A DNA stretch of 64,000 nucleotides, taken from assembly GCA_031291095.1 (NCBI GenBank), contig JARLJR010000020.1, forward strand, positions 1 through 64,000, read 5' to 3'. The notes below the pieces were generated by a model. That model worked only from the letters and a program-made list of their open reading frames with translations, was not told the origin of the DNA and did no database searches. This DNA comes from Legionella sp. GTDB taxonomy: Bacteria; Pseudomonadota; Gammaproteobacteria; Legionellales; Legionellaceae. Shown piece after piece: positions 16,265-26,300 of the stretch. Each line of letters begins with the position of its first letter. The first letter of the stretch is position 1. The translations under genes and the position numbers were made by a program.

Positions 16265-17536
16265 TTAAACACATTCCCTGTTTATCTTATGAAAAGCGGC
16301 AATAATGTCGTCTTCATCCTGTTGTGTTAAATTTGAAGCAATTGCTAATTTTAAACTCCGAGAAGCTAAGTCATCGCAATCAGGTAAAGTCCCTTTTTTA
16401 TAGGAAATATCTTGAGCGAATTGGTTTAAGGAATTTGTCCAGGGAAAGCCATCGGCAGAATTTGAAGTTTTCTCAACTAAGCTAGGCGTATTGTAATACC
16501 AATAAAAATCCACATCGCCTAAAACAACACAAGCGACACTGCCCTTAGGCCCATGGATCCCTTCTTCACACAAGCGTTTCACATAATATCGACAGGTTGC
16601 TTCGTCCTTTAAAGTAATAATCAAAAAGGCCGAGCTGTCTCCTGCGGGATCAGGGATATGACGAAACGTTAAACCAGATAAATCTTTAAGTTGTTCTTTA
16701 ATACGGTATTTAGAGTGATGCATCGCTGCAACAATTTTAACTAATTTACTCAATTGTACTAAAGCCACCGCCCCGGTTAATTCAGACATTCGCGCCCCGA
16801 TACCCCATAAATATAAATCGGAATGTATGGTATCTAATCGGCCTTTTTCATTACGTGCGTAGCCTAAGTCATGAATGGCAAAACAGCGTTTGTATAGTGA
16901 TTCATCGTCACAAACGAGCATACCTCCTTCACCCGAAGTCATATTCTTATTGAGCTGAAAGCTGAAAATGGCAATATCACCAAAGGATCCCGCAGGTTTT
17001 CCATGCAAATGGGCACCTACTGCTTGAGCACAATCTTCCAAGACACGTAATTCATGTTTTTTGGCAATTTGCATAATCGGCTCAATATTTCCCATGGCGC
17101 CACTCATATGGATGTAAAGAATTACCTTAGAGCGAGAGTTAATTTTTTTCTCTAAGTCCGTTGCTGACATGCAAAATGAATCATCAATATCAACTAAACG
17201 AGGAATGGCCCCCGTCCGCACTATAGCACTGGCACAGCTAACCCAGAGATAGCCTGGTAGTAATACTTCATCCCCCGGCCCGACTCCAAAAGCACTTAAG
17301 GCAATATAAAGTGCAGCGGTCCCACTGCTTACTGCAAGTGCAAATTCTCTATCGATTGCTTGGCGAAAATTTTGCTCTAACTGATTCACCATATTTTGCA
17401 AGTCATCGCCATAAAAACGAAATAAACTCTTTGATTTCAGCACCCTGATAACCTGTTCTATTTCTTCATTATCCAAATAATGAGCTCCAGGTAGCTCCCA
17501 GGGTAAAGGATTGGAACGAATAGGCTTAGTACTCAT
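16265..17536 (-). CDS. DegT/DnrJ/EryC1/StrS-type PLP aminotransferase, 423 aa
   Basis: This is a fold-type I sugar aminotransferase. ALAVSSGTAALYIALSAFG (about 67-85) and GVGPGDEVLLPGYLWVSCAS bind PLP phosphate. LEDCAQAVGAHLHGKPAGSF carries the ring Asp, and FSFQLNKNMTSGEGGML holds the PLP Lys at about 197. These enzymes aminate keto-sugars or keto-cyclitols using Glu or Gln. A long N-terminal extension in the open frame would overlap the HAD gene; the ATG at 17536 with AGGAG is chosen, overlapping that gene by 11 bases. Substrate identity is not visible. Confidence 0.9.
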   Translation of the reverse strand: MSTKPIRSNPLPWELPGAHYLDNEEIEQVIRVLKSKSLFRFYGDDLQNMVNQLEQNFRQAIDREFALAVSSGTAALYIALSAFGVGPGDEVLLPGYLWVSCASAIVRTGAIPRLVDIDDSFCMSATDLEKKINSRSKVILYIHMSGAMGNIEPIMQIAKKHELRVLEDCAQAVGAHLHGKPAGSFGDIAIFSFQLNKNMTSGEGGMLVCDDESLYKRCFAIHDLGYARNEKGRLDTIHSDLYLWGIGARMSELTGAVALVQLSKLVKIVAAMHHSKYRIKEQLKDLSGLTFRHIPDPAGDSSAFLIITLKDEATCRYYVKRLCEEGIHGPKGSVACVVLGDVDFYWYYNTPSLVEKTSNSADGFPWTNSLNQFAQDISYKKGTLPDCDDLASRSLKLAIASNLTQQDEDDIIAAFHKINRECV

Positions 17537-18395
17537 AAAACTCCTTTTTATTAAATAATAAGATATTTTCAAAATGCTGTTGTAATACTTCATGAACTCC
17601 TTGAGCATGATGATGTTTACATACCTTTTGAATGTAATGTTTTAGGTTAGTCGTTGCATTAGATACTGCATATCCGTGAGCGCAATACTTCAATAAGGCT
17701 AAATCATTTTCACTATCACCAAAGCCAAAAGTATTATTTTTGTCAACATGAAATTTTCGAGTTAAATACTGGGCTGCTTTCTCTTTTCCGCTCGTAATAG
17801 GAATAAAATCAATGTCATAGGCATTCATCGGATCGCCTATGTTTTGATTGCATTTACTAATAACAACTTTAAGATGATGTTTATTCGCTAGCAGTTTAAT
17901 CAAACGCAAATTTGCTCGTTCTTCATGCGTGGTTACTTCACTATCACCAATGAAATAATAATAACTTTCTTTCAATGGGTTATCGCTGCGATCTTCTTTT
18001 ACTAAATGAATATTTTGATTTTTTAATGCGCGTAAAACTGCATTAATTTCTTCTTTTTTAAAAGTTAATTGATGTAGCTGATTCCATTCAACGTCATGAA
18101 AATATTGATTGGCATGGTAGTAATAAATATCCGTCCCAAAACCAAGTGCTACAAAATCAGGAAAAAGGCTCATATCAAGTTCATTTAACTTGCGTTGTGC
18201 TTCTTCCTGGTTGCACCCGGTAACGACACCATAGGAAATATAATAATAATTTTTTAAATATTTCAGGTAAGCCTCCAGAGCATGAAACGCTTGGTGGCTT
18301 CGTTCATTATGGTCAAATATTGTTTCGTCTAAATCAAGGAAAATCATGAACCGATGAGAATTAAAACAATTCATTAATGAAAAACGCACAGTCAT
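17526..18395 (-). CDS. HAD-superfamily phosphatase (Cof/IIB type), 289 aa
   Basis: HAD motif I is MIFLDLDETIFDH (Asp21 and Asp23 the likely nucleophile and acid). TGCN is motif II, and FGFGDSENDLALL is motif IV (GDxxND). The cap between them is of the IIB type used by sugar phosphatases. It is the first gene of the four-gene operon, overlapping the aminotransferase start by 11 bases. A phosphatase, aminotransferase and oxidoreductase together recall amino-sugar routes such as kanosamine/neotrehalosadiamine, but the dehydrogenase here is GMC rather than the NAD type used there. GGGAT lies upstream of the chosen ATG. Confidence 0.85.
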   Translation of the reverse strand: MTVRFSLMNCFNSHRFMIFLDLDETIFDHNERSHQAFHALEAYLKYLKNYYYISYGVVTGCNQEEAQRKLNELDMSLFPDFVALGFGTDIYYYHANQYFHDVEWNQLHQLTFKKEEINAVLRALKNQNIHLVKEDRSDNPLKESYYYFIGDSEVTTHEERANLRLIKLLANKHHLKVVISKCNQNIGDPMNAYDIDFIPITSGKEKAAQYLTRKFHVDKNNTFGFGDSENDLALLKYCAHGYAVSNATTNLKHYIQKVCKHHHAQGVHEVLQQHFENILLFNKKEFYEY

Positions 18396-18582
18396 ATCAA
18401 CATCCCAATAAATACGCCTAGTACTAGTAATGATAGTTCATGATAAAAAAGTATAACAAATAAATTTTTTTACTTTTTATTGTTTACTCTGTTTTAAATA
18501 TGGTCTTAACTTTTCTCTTTGTTAGAAATAGCAGCAATGTGCTATACCTACACTATGGTAATGTGTACAAGGAATAAGAAAC

Positions 18583-19119
18583 ATGTCAAAACCTATTGAA
18601 ACTGAACGATTATTGTTACGTGGTATCACCGATGAGGATGACGATTTTATTATTGCCCTGCATCAAAATCCCCAAGTAACTGAGTTTCTATATGGCGATT
18701 GGACTCTTGAATTCATCCATCTGTGGATGAGCTTTATGAAAAGACGGACGCAAAATTCGCTATGCATTTGGATGATCGAAGAAAAAATGAGCCGACAACC
18801 TATTGGTTTTATTGGAATGGATTCACCTGATTGGCAGGCATCATTTACTCCCTGCACTGAAATAGGTTGGCGTTTATTGCCTCAATACTGGGGTAAAGGC
18901 TATGCGTCCGAGGCTGCCAAAGCAGTTATCCAATTTGCATTTATTGAATTAAATCTTGACGAAATCGTTTCGTTTACAGTAAAAGCAAATCGTAATTCAA
19001 TGGGCGTTATGGAAAAAATAGGGATGTGGCGTGATGAAGAGCATGATTTTTTACATCCGGAGATTCCCGCAGAACATCCTTTAGCGGAGAATGTGTTGTA
19101 TCGGATAAAGAAGAGTTAA
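18583..19119 (+). CDS. RimJ/RimL-type GNAT acetyltransferase, 178 aa
   Basis: The N-terminal PIETERLLLRGITDEDDDFI, the central PIGFIGMDSPDWQ and EIGWRLLPQYWGKGYASEAA (acetyl-CoA loop QxxGxG/A form), and VKANRNSMGVMEKIGM follow the RimJ-type order. The length is normal and the family regions are intact. The typical reaction is acetyl transfer to an amine of a protein or small molecule. It is divergent from the amination operon, which would make an acetylated amine product conceivable, though this is only context. AAGGAAT lies upstream of the ATG. Confidence 0.88.
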   Translation: MSKPIETERLLLRGITDEDDDFIIALHQNPQVTEFLYGDWTLEFIHLWMSFMKRRTQNSLCIWMIEEKMSRQPIGFIGMDSPDWQASFTPCTEIGWRLLPQYWGKGYASEAAKAVIQFAFIELNLDEIVSFTVKANRNSMGVMEKIGMWRDEEHDFLHPEIPAEHPLAENVLYRIKKS

Positions 19120-19228
19120 GGATTTGGGTGGATTTATAGGCTTTGATTAGAATGCAGTTCGAGGAAGAAGACTATAATCTGTAATCCATTTGCAAACTGA
19201 CGTGGTCAACCAAATTGTTACACACCAG

Positions 19229-20082
19229 TTAAGCAACTTTCATTAAAAAATCGTTCTGTTTTTCAAATTGATTTGGGCTTAAATATCCCAAATATGAATG
19301 TAATCTTCGGCTGTTATAGAACATGGTGATGTATTCAAAATGTCCTGTTGAGCTTCCCATCGGTTTTGATAATTTCGCCACTGAACTCGCTCTTGTTTTA
19401 AGCTGCCAAAGAAGCTTTCAACAACACTGTTATCCCAGCAATCACCTTTTCTGCTCATGCTACCAATATATCCCTTGCTCTTTAATAAGTTGCGGTATTG
19501 GTAACTAGCATACTGAGCCCCTCTATCGGAATGAACAATAAGCCCTGCTGGAGGTTTTCGCTGCCAAATTGCCCTATTCAGAGCATCACAAACCAAGGTT
19601 GCTTTCATTCTGGATCCCATACTCCAACCAACCACCCTCCTTGAAAATAAATCCAGAACGACTGCTAAATAAAGCCAGCCTTCCTGCGTAATATCTGATA
19701 CGTAGGCTTTATTAGACTTATCTGTATGAAATTGCCTATTCAAAACATTTTCATAAACCGGTTGTTTATGGTTGCTATGGGTAGTCACCTTATATTTCTT
19801 TCGATATCGAACAAAAACTTTGGCTTCTTTCATTAAACTTTGAGCTCGTCTTCGACCTACTGGATAGCCTAATGCATTTAAAGCATTCTTCATCCTACGA
19901 CTTCCATAACAATACTGGCTCGCTTCCGCTATTTTCTTCACCCACTCAATAACTTCTTCATGCTCAAGAGCATCTGGTTTATTTCTCTGGCAGTGCTGAT
20001 AACTGTAATATCCATGTCGTGTAATGCCCAGTAGTTGGCACATTAGGCCAACCGGCCAGGGTCTTCTTATTTTGGGCGACAA
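19229..20082 (-). pseudogene. IS3-family transposase OrfB (DDE integrase), frameshifted near C-terminus
   Basis: The frame includes PWPVGLMCQLLGITRHGYYS, the integrase core AYVSDITQEGWLYLAVVLDL (first Asp), GLIVHSDRGAQYASYQY (second Asp) and GDCWDNSVVESFFGSLK (Glu). So the catalytic triad is present. At about 19340 the frame slips into a false tail ending at 19279. The proper ending (EYITMFYNSRRLHSYLGYLS, then NQFEKQ) continues in the next frame to a stop at 19229-19231. The apparent start at 20082 is a TTG; natural OrfB is made by frameshifting from orfA. Confidence 0.85.
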
Positions 20083-20099
20083 ACGAACAAACGAATATT

Positions 20100-20393
20100 T
20101 TATTTCGTTTCTTGAGCAAAGAAGACCGCCGCCTTTTTTAAGATTTCCTTTTCCATTTTCAAGCGTTTATTTTCTTCCTGCAGACGACGGATCTCTAATT
20201 GTTCTGCTGTTAACTTACCATTTCCTCGAAATGCTTGACCATTAGGCTCTTGGTGCTCTTTAAGCCAGCGACTAAGCAAGGCTTGATGAATCCCCAAACT
20301 TTTAGCCGCTTCTGTACAGCCATAGCCTTAGTCTAATACCAGACTAACTGCATCCAGTTTGAATTCTTTAGAATACTTCTTTCTTGCTACCAT
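20100..20393 (-). pseudogene. IS3-family OrfA with a nonsense mutation
   Basis: From the ATG at 20393 the protein begins VARKKYSKEFKLDAVSLVLD and is then broken by TAA at 20330-20328, where relatives read CAA (Gln). It continues GYGCTEAAKSLGIHQALLS and a leucine-zipper-like segment ending FFAQETK at 20100. This is the helix-turn-helix and coiled-coil subunit that binds the element ends. The single stop abolishes normal OrfA and OrfAB synthesis. Confidence 0.82.
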
Positions 20394-20456
20394 TTTTTTC
20401 TCCAGTTAAGTACATTATCTCTTAACTGGGGTGTCAAAATCTATTAGACCACGTCA

Positions 20457-20801
20457 AAGAATGTAAGAAATTTTCTTCGAGTAATCACTACTATATAGAA
20501 TATAACTGAATCAGCTAAGTTGTCTTTAAAGAGTTTAGCGCAGACGCTATTAGGTTTATCAAAATACAAATTGTCAAATTCTGGAAAATTAACAAACTCT
20601 CCAAGTGATGCATCCTATTTATCAAGCATATGGAAGAGAAGTTTTTTTTCATTTTTACAGGCAAAATACCAATGGGTATAGTGACAAAACCAAATGAAAT
20701 CTTCTCTTTCCATAATGCACGAGCCATACCCCTTCCTCTTTTACCTTGCTCATTTAAGTATAGCTATTTTAAAAAACCCTAAGGCCTCAATAAGATTTTA
20801 A
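20457..20801. other. Gap holding only a ku relic
   Basis: Between the IS3 end and the desaturase stop there is no intact gene. About 20500-20727 is the decayed ku copy described separately; the last 75 bases hold nothing I can support. Confidence 0.6.
20500..20727 (-). pseudogene. Degenerate ku gene with internal deletion
   Basis: From an ATG at 20727, MARALWKEKISFGFVTIPIG parallels the N-terminus of the intact Ku protein at 45385 (MARSIWKGDISFGLVSIPVS). A frameshift follows, then LLFHMLDK, a TAG, and after an apparent loss of roughly 65-70 codons EFVNFPEFDNLYFDKPN, which parallels EFVDLNEIDNLYYAKPY of the intact copy. The remaining two thirds of the gene are missing. It is divergent enough from the intact copy to be an older, separate ku rather than a recent duplicate. 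Confidence 0.8.
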
Positions 20802-21812
20802 CTAATTAGTGTATTTTCTTAATTGCTGAGGGATAGAGGTAAACGTATCTTTATAGGCAGTGTTATTAGGAAAGGCTTCGCAGACCATACGGTGTGCCTT
20901 ACCCAAAGAATGGTATGGAATACCAGGAAATAAATGATGTAAAGCATGGTAGCGCAAGCCAATTGGAGCAATTAAACCAGGTAAAATTAAACCCTTATCT
21001 AAAGTAAAAGTATCTATAATTTGTTCTGCACGGTCCCTTGGGGATAAATAATTATAGTTATGAGTACAAACAACTACCCGGATGCTATTAATAAAACTAA
21101 GTATAAAAGCTGCTGAATACCAATATAAAATGATATAAGCGGGAAGCTGATGAGCAAAAATTAGCCCTAAAATCATATAAGCAAAAAGTGTACAACGTAA
21201 ATCTTCTTTATATAAATTCTTTTTTATTCGCTTAGATAAAGGTTTTTTCTCGTATTCTGGATTTAGATAAAAACCACATAAATGCATTTCATAAAAATTA
21301 GAAAACTTCTCAGAGATGAAAACTAATGGAAAGATTAATGAACGAATAATTAATTTAGCAGGCATTACAAATTGCCCCCAAAATAAAAAGCGAAAAAGGC
21401 CACTTAATTTTTTATTGATAATAAAATATTCAGCATCTTTACTGCTACCATAATGATCCATACGGTGATGCAATAAATGGTTTTCGTACACATAACTTGG
21501 ATAAAGGAAAGCCATTCCAAATAAAAGATTCCAAGCCACTCGATAACCTTTTATATGCGGTGCATGATGTGTTACTTCATGAACAAAAGACAAGCCTCTA
21601 TAAAAAAAGATAGAAGACATACCTAAAAAAACTATTGAAAGAAACATATTTTTAGTTTGGCAAGCTAGTACAAAAAGAGTCCAAGCAAATAAAGCGGTTA
21701 AAAAAAGATCTAGCCAGTAAATTGTTTTATTTATTTTTTTTAAATGCTGCATATGTGAACGATAATATTCAGACATCTCGTCAAAAATTTTTTCTTTTAT
21801 TTCAATCGCCAT
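20802..21812 (-). CDS. Membrane fatty-acid desaturase, 336 aa
   Basis: Three histidine boxes typical of di-iron acyl desaturases are present: HEVTHHAPH, NHLLHHRMDHYG and YHALHHLFPGIPYH. Four or more membrane helices lie around them (for example about 30-75 and 205-240). Such enzymes introduce double bonds in acyl chains using O2 and an electron donor. GGAGG sits 6 bases before the ATG at 21812, which is preferred over a start at 21869. It lies 80 bases downstream of an MFS transporter gene and may be co-transcribed with it. Confidence 0.88.
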   Translation of the reverse strand: MAIEIKEKIFDEMSEYYRSHMQHLKKINKTIYWLDLFLTALFAWTLFVLACQTKNMFLSIVFLGMSSIFFYRGLSFVHEVTHHAPHIKGYRVAWNLLFGMAFLYPSYVYENHLLHHRMDHYGSSKDAEYFIINKKLSGLFRFLFWGQFVMPAKLIIRSLIFPLVFISEKFSNFYEMHLCGFYLNPEYEKKPLSKRIKKNLYKEDLRCTLFAYMILGLIFAHQLPAYIILYWYSAAFILSFINSIRVVVCTHNYNYLSPRDRAEQIIDTFTLDKGLILPGLIAPIGLRYHALHHLFPGIPYHSLGKAHRMVCEAFPNNTAYKDTFTSIPQQLRKYTN

Positions 21813-21892
21813 TTGATTCCTCCATAAACCATATGAGCATATTATATGCAATGATTTAAGGAGAAACAAATATATTCATCAAAAATAACCGT

Positions 21893-23065
21893 CTATTTTT
21901 TATAACAAAAGAAATAATAAAGAATGAATAGTAATATTGCTGACATATAGAAAGGCAAACTAATAGAAATATTTAATAATGAACCTGATAGAAATGCGGT
22001 TAGGGCGGAAGATATTCCTATAATACTCGTCTGAAGTCCCATGATTGCTCCATGATTAATATTAGAGGCGAGTTTAGACATTGTTGATAGATAAAAAGGC
22101 ATTAAAAGCGATGCAGAGAAAATGATACCTATATTACCTAAGATGAAGGCTATATAAGTATTAAAAGAAGAGATATAAAGCAGTGAAATCATCAAAATAC
22201 CAATAGCAATTTTTTTAATAGTTAAACTTTCAAGTCGATTTAAAGGAATTTTTTTTGTTATGCTCAAACACAACATATATAAAACTACCATCAGGGAAAA
22301 TAGAAGGCCGATCTGATAGGTATCAAAATGTAGTGTTAGGATAGTAAACGGAATTATCGCAATAAAATAAAAATACCAGGCCACTTGATACAATAAAAAT
22401 TCCTTGAAGATAGAATGTTTATAAAGTTTTTTTATCTGTACTTTCTCTTCTTCTACGGGAATGTAGATCGGTTTTTTTAGGCGCATAATCAAGAAAAAAT
22501 TAATCATATTCATGGCTACTATAATTAAGAAAGGACTTACATAATAATAAAGAGGAACTTCTTCTTTAAAATTAATTAAAAAACCACAAATGATAGGACC
22601 AACAAATAAACCTGCAGCATTCATTATTTCAGTTTTACGAAAAACAATGGTTTTGGTTTCTTTTAAATGTGAAAACAACGATAAAACCGCAACTCTTCCA
22701 GACATAAAACCATCTAACGCCCTGCTAAAAATAAATAAAGCAAGGTTACCTTGTGAAAGACTAAAAATACCTATACAAGCTGACATTAAAGAGCCTAAGC
22801 AACAGAATAAAAGGGTTTCTCTTTCACCAAATCGATCAGCCAACATTCCCCACAACAAACCTCCAATAGTAGTGCCAATAAAATAAATACCGACCGTTAA
22901 ACCATAAATATTGAATCGGCCATATTGAGAGAACTGAGATACAAATCCAGTTTGATATAAAAATAAAGCACCTAATAAAGGGGGCATCATACTTGCCGCC
23001 ATACTAATAAAAAATAGCAAAATATAAGGTGCTTGTGTTTGAACTATATTTTTTTCTAAATTCAT
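21893..23065 (-). CDS. Major facilitator superfamily transporter, 390 aa
   Basis: Twelve hydrophobic segments are evident. The loop between helices 2 and 3 has the MFS motif GMLADRFGERETLLF, and the second helix region reads GTTIGGLLWG. The C-terminal half keeps the pattern to the end (FYMSAILLFILYYFFCYKK). The substrate cannot be inferred. AAGGA precedes the ATG. The downstream neighbour is a fatty-acid desaturase, so lipid or drug export is possible but unproven. Confidence 0.88.
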   Translation of the reverse strand: MNLEKNIVQTQAPYILLFFISMAASMMPPLLGALFLYQTGFVSQFSQYGRFNIYGLTVGIYFIGTTIGGLLWGMLADRFGERETLLFCCLGSLMSACIGIFSLSQGNLALFIFSRALDGFMSGRVAVLSLFSHLKETKTIVFRKTEIMNAAGLFVGPIICGFLINFKEEVPLYYYVSPFLIIVAMNMINFFLIMRLKKPIYIPVEEEKVQIKKLYKHSIFKEFLLYQVAWYFYFIAIIPFTILTLHFDTYQIGLLFSLMVVLYMLCLSITKKIPLNRLESLTIKKIAIGILMISLLYISSFNTYIAFILGNIGIIFSASLLMPFYLSTMSKLASNINHGAIMGLQTSIIGISSALTAFLSGSLLNISISLPFYMSAILLFILYYFFCYKK

Positions 23066-23305
23066 TTATGTCCTTAATGTCTGGTATAACTTAGAGGCCT
23101 GGGACTAAAGATCGTGCTGTGAAGTGTAAAATTTCTGGATCTATTGCAAAAAAAACTCAAACAACTATGCAAGCTAATGAATATTACACCTACGAAAAAT
23201 CGAGTCAATGATGCTTTTATAGGCCAACCTCTCCTGAAAAAAATTGATCGATAATCGATGCCAAAGTATAATAAAAAAACATTTCGTTAGTCTTTAGAAG
23301 AATTC

Positions 23306-26300
23306 ATGTTTATTCACGAACACTCACCCCAGGCACACACTCAACCAAGTAATTTATTAACCACCTTACACTATAGCCCTGATTTACTGCGACAATTTTC
23401 AGTCACTGCACTGCAGAAATTAGTGCAAACGGGTGATCGTAATATGCGCTCCTTAATCCAAAACACGTTTAGACAATCATGGCTTACCACCGTACTCTAT
23501 CCACCAACACAATTATCACCACAAATACTCGAATCATTAACCCTGCGCCATGATGAACAATTACAACTTGCCGAATATTTCATCGAGCTTGGGCAAGACA
23601 ACGATGATGCAGTACTCATCAGAACAACATGGCTCCAACATTATGCTAGTTTATTCACCAAACAACTCGTCAACAGCGAGTTCACTCTCTCTTTCCAGCT
23701 AGCAGATGCATGGTGCTCTCTATTAAATGAGAGCAAACAGAGCGATGAATTCCTCATGCAATTATGGAATAACTATCAGTACCCCATCCCTTCTTCCACA
23801 GCTGAAGGCACGGCCTATGAAATCAATTCTACGGCGGTGTTACTGCTAATCATCGACTATCAGCGCGATGAGCAGGTGCTACAAAAATTTATTCTCAAAA
23901 ACATACATCAAATTAATTTCAATGCCTCCCTAGATAACCCAGAGCATCCCCGCTCCGGCATAACTTGTGCCTGGATGCTGGCCTTCAATGACGCCCACTG
24001 TTATTGGATGCTTAATAAATTGCTGCCACAACTGATTCAATTAACCGGCTTTCGTTTAAAAATTAATGCTGCACCCGCAAATAAAATGCATCCCAATTAT
24101 GGGAGTACCGTATTATTACATGCATTTAATGATAGTGAGTATTGGCCAGGCATCACGCGTGCATTAGAATACGAGCTAAGCTTCGATGAACCGGATATCA
24201 ATTTCAATGCAACTGTATCTGCCCCTACACGCTGGAGGGCAGGAGGCAATCTGGCATTATATATCGCGGCGATGCTGGATAGAGTTGATTTAATTGAACA
24301 ATATGTTACGAAATCACCAGAAGCGGTTATTGATTTTAATTGCACCATGCAGAACATTACGTGCTATGAAGGACTGTCCGTAGCCTGGATACTTGCAGCT
24401 GATGCAAGCACTATTCCTTTGTTTAAACAACTATACGCAGCCAATCCCCATACAGCAATTGATTTAAATGGGATCCCTAGCGAGGATTGTGACGAGTCAT
24501 ACGGTGAAGAGAACTCCATCGCTTGGTGGTTAGTCTACCATGGAGAATTTGAACTACTCAAAACTATTATCGCTCAGCAGCCCGACACAATCATCGATTT
24601 ATGTGGACAATACACCGACAAAGACCGCAATGACCGCTACTGTGTTAGCTATGACTATGCTCATATCGATGCTGGGATCCATTTAGCCTGGCTTCTAGTT
24701 ATAAAAGATCAAGTTGAGCTACTAATAGACATTTTAAAACAAAACGTCCGCGTTCTCAAACAATGGAGTGAACCCGTATCCGATAACCAGTATCCACAAT
24801 ACAGCATTCCGAAATCACTGCTGATGGCCCGAAATGGAACTTTGCATCTGCCTTACAATCCCCTCATTGATTTTGATGCAACCCCATTTCAACAGGAACA
24901 TCCTTATTTTGGCCTAAAATTCAACGAGTATCTAGCCAAAGAAGATCCAAAACTACTCAAGCAATTAAAAGCGATACAACACGTTACTCAGCCCATCATT
25001 TTAAATGATACAATAAGAAATCCCAAACACCCTGATTTTGGCCTTACCCCAGCCTGGTACTTAGCTCGTCAAGCACAAGCTTGGCAATTGCAAAGATTGC
25101 TCACCATACAACCTCAAGGAGTAGTGCTTCATTTTAATACGCAAGCAAGCAATCCGGTGCATCCAGATTATGGTACAAACCTGGCTTGGTGGCTCATGCA
25201 AGAACATTGGCTGCAAATAATTTTTAAACAACAAATGCGCAGAACTCCTACATTTCGGTTAGCTTTAAATGCTAAACCATTGCACCCCAAACATCCAAAG
25301 CATGGAGTAACCCTTGCCCACATGATTTATAATTCACCAATGGAAAGAGATGATGACGATTGGGAGATATTCTACCAACAGCAAATGCACATTAACCTTG
25401 ACTTAAATGCAGCCCCTACCAAACCCAGCCCCCAGAGTACTAGCCTAAACCTAGCCAATTTGTTAGTTAAAAAAGGGAAAATGGGGATGGCAATTGTCGC
25501 GCAACAACTACAAAGACAAGCACAGCTGCTGCTAGATTTAAGAAGCTCTGGTTCACTGCCACATTTTCTAGCAAACAGCCCTCAAGTCGGTTTAAAAATT
25601 CTTTACGAGCAATTACAAAAACAACCCCAGGTTACGCTGCAGTTAAATAAATCGTATGAACAACTACCGAAACAACCCGAGTTTGTTGTGACGTTTGATC
25701 CATCATTTAATAATTATTCTCTAGCTTATATACTGGCACAAAGCCCTACCATGGGGATAGAAATTTTAATGCAGCAATTAATGCTGCAACCCGAACTGCT
25801 TCTGAATTTAAATGAACAATTTAACGGCATAACACTCGCATGGTTACTCGCCCAGTCTGAGAAGGGCATGCAAATTCTGCAAACACAACTTGCCTTGCAA
25901 CCGAATTGCAACCTTGAATTAAATGCAGCGCCTAAAAATCCTAAACATCCAAACTATAATTGCCCGCTAGCCTATTACCTTGCATATACTTTTGCAGGCC
26001 TGGAAATTATCGAACTCACCGTAAAAAAACAAATTCATTTATGTATTGATTTAGACATGCCCATGAAGGGATGGACTCTGGGAAAACAATTACAACAAGA
26101 TGTTCCGCACCTATATGATATATTGGCAGCACGCATCTCCAACGCCAATAAAGCGGTAACAAATCAAAAGGTTAGTACGTTTTTTGCTCCCGCCATACCC
26201 GATCGGGACAATAGCATGGGGATCAAAAAGAACAATGTGCAACGGCATCAACTCGAATCGGATATGGAGTGCTACACCGACAACAAAAGAAAAATTATGG

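Larger units (their letters stand above)
19198..20456 (-). mobile_element. IS3-family insertion sequence, inactivated
   Basis: TGACGTGGTC (19198-19207) and GACCACGTCA (20447-20456) are perfect terminal inverted repeats, and the match continues imperfectly inward to CAGTTAAG. The 1259-bp length is normal for the family. It carries orfA and orfB, both with inactivating lesions, so it could move only with help from another copy. Confidence 0.8.

Noticed and set aside
22590-22886. Plus-strand frame inside the MFS transporter gene
   Set aside because: It is a shadow of the transporter; the MFS motifs are all in the other strand.
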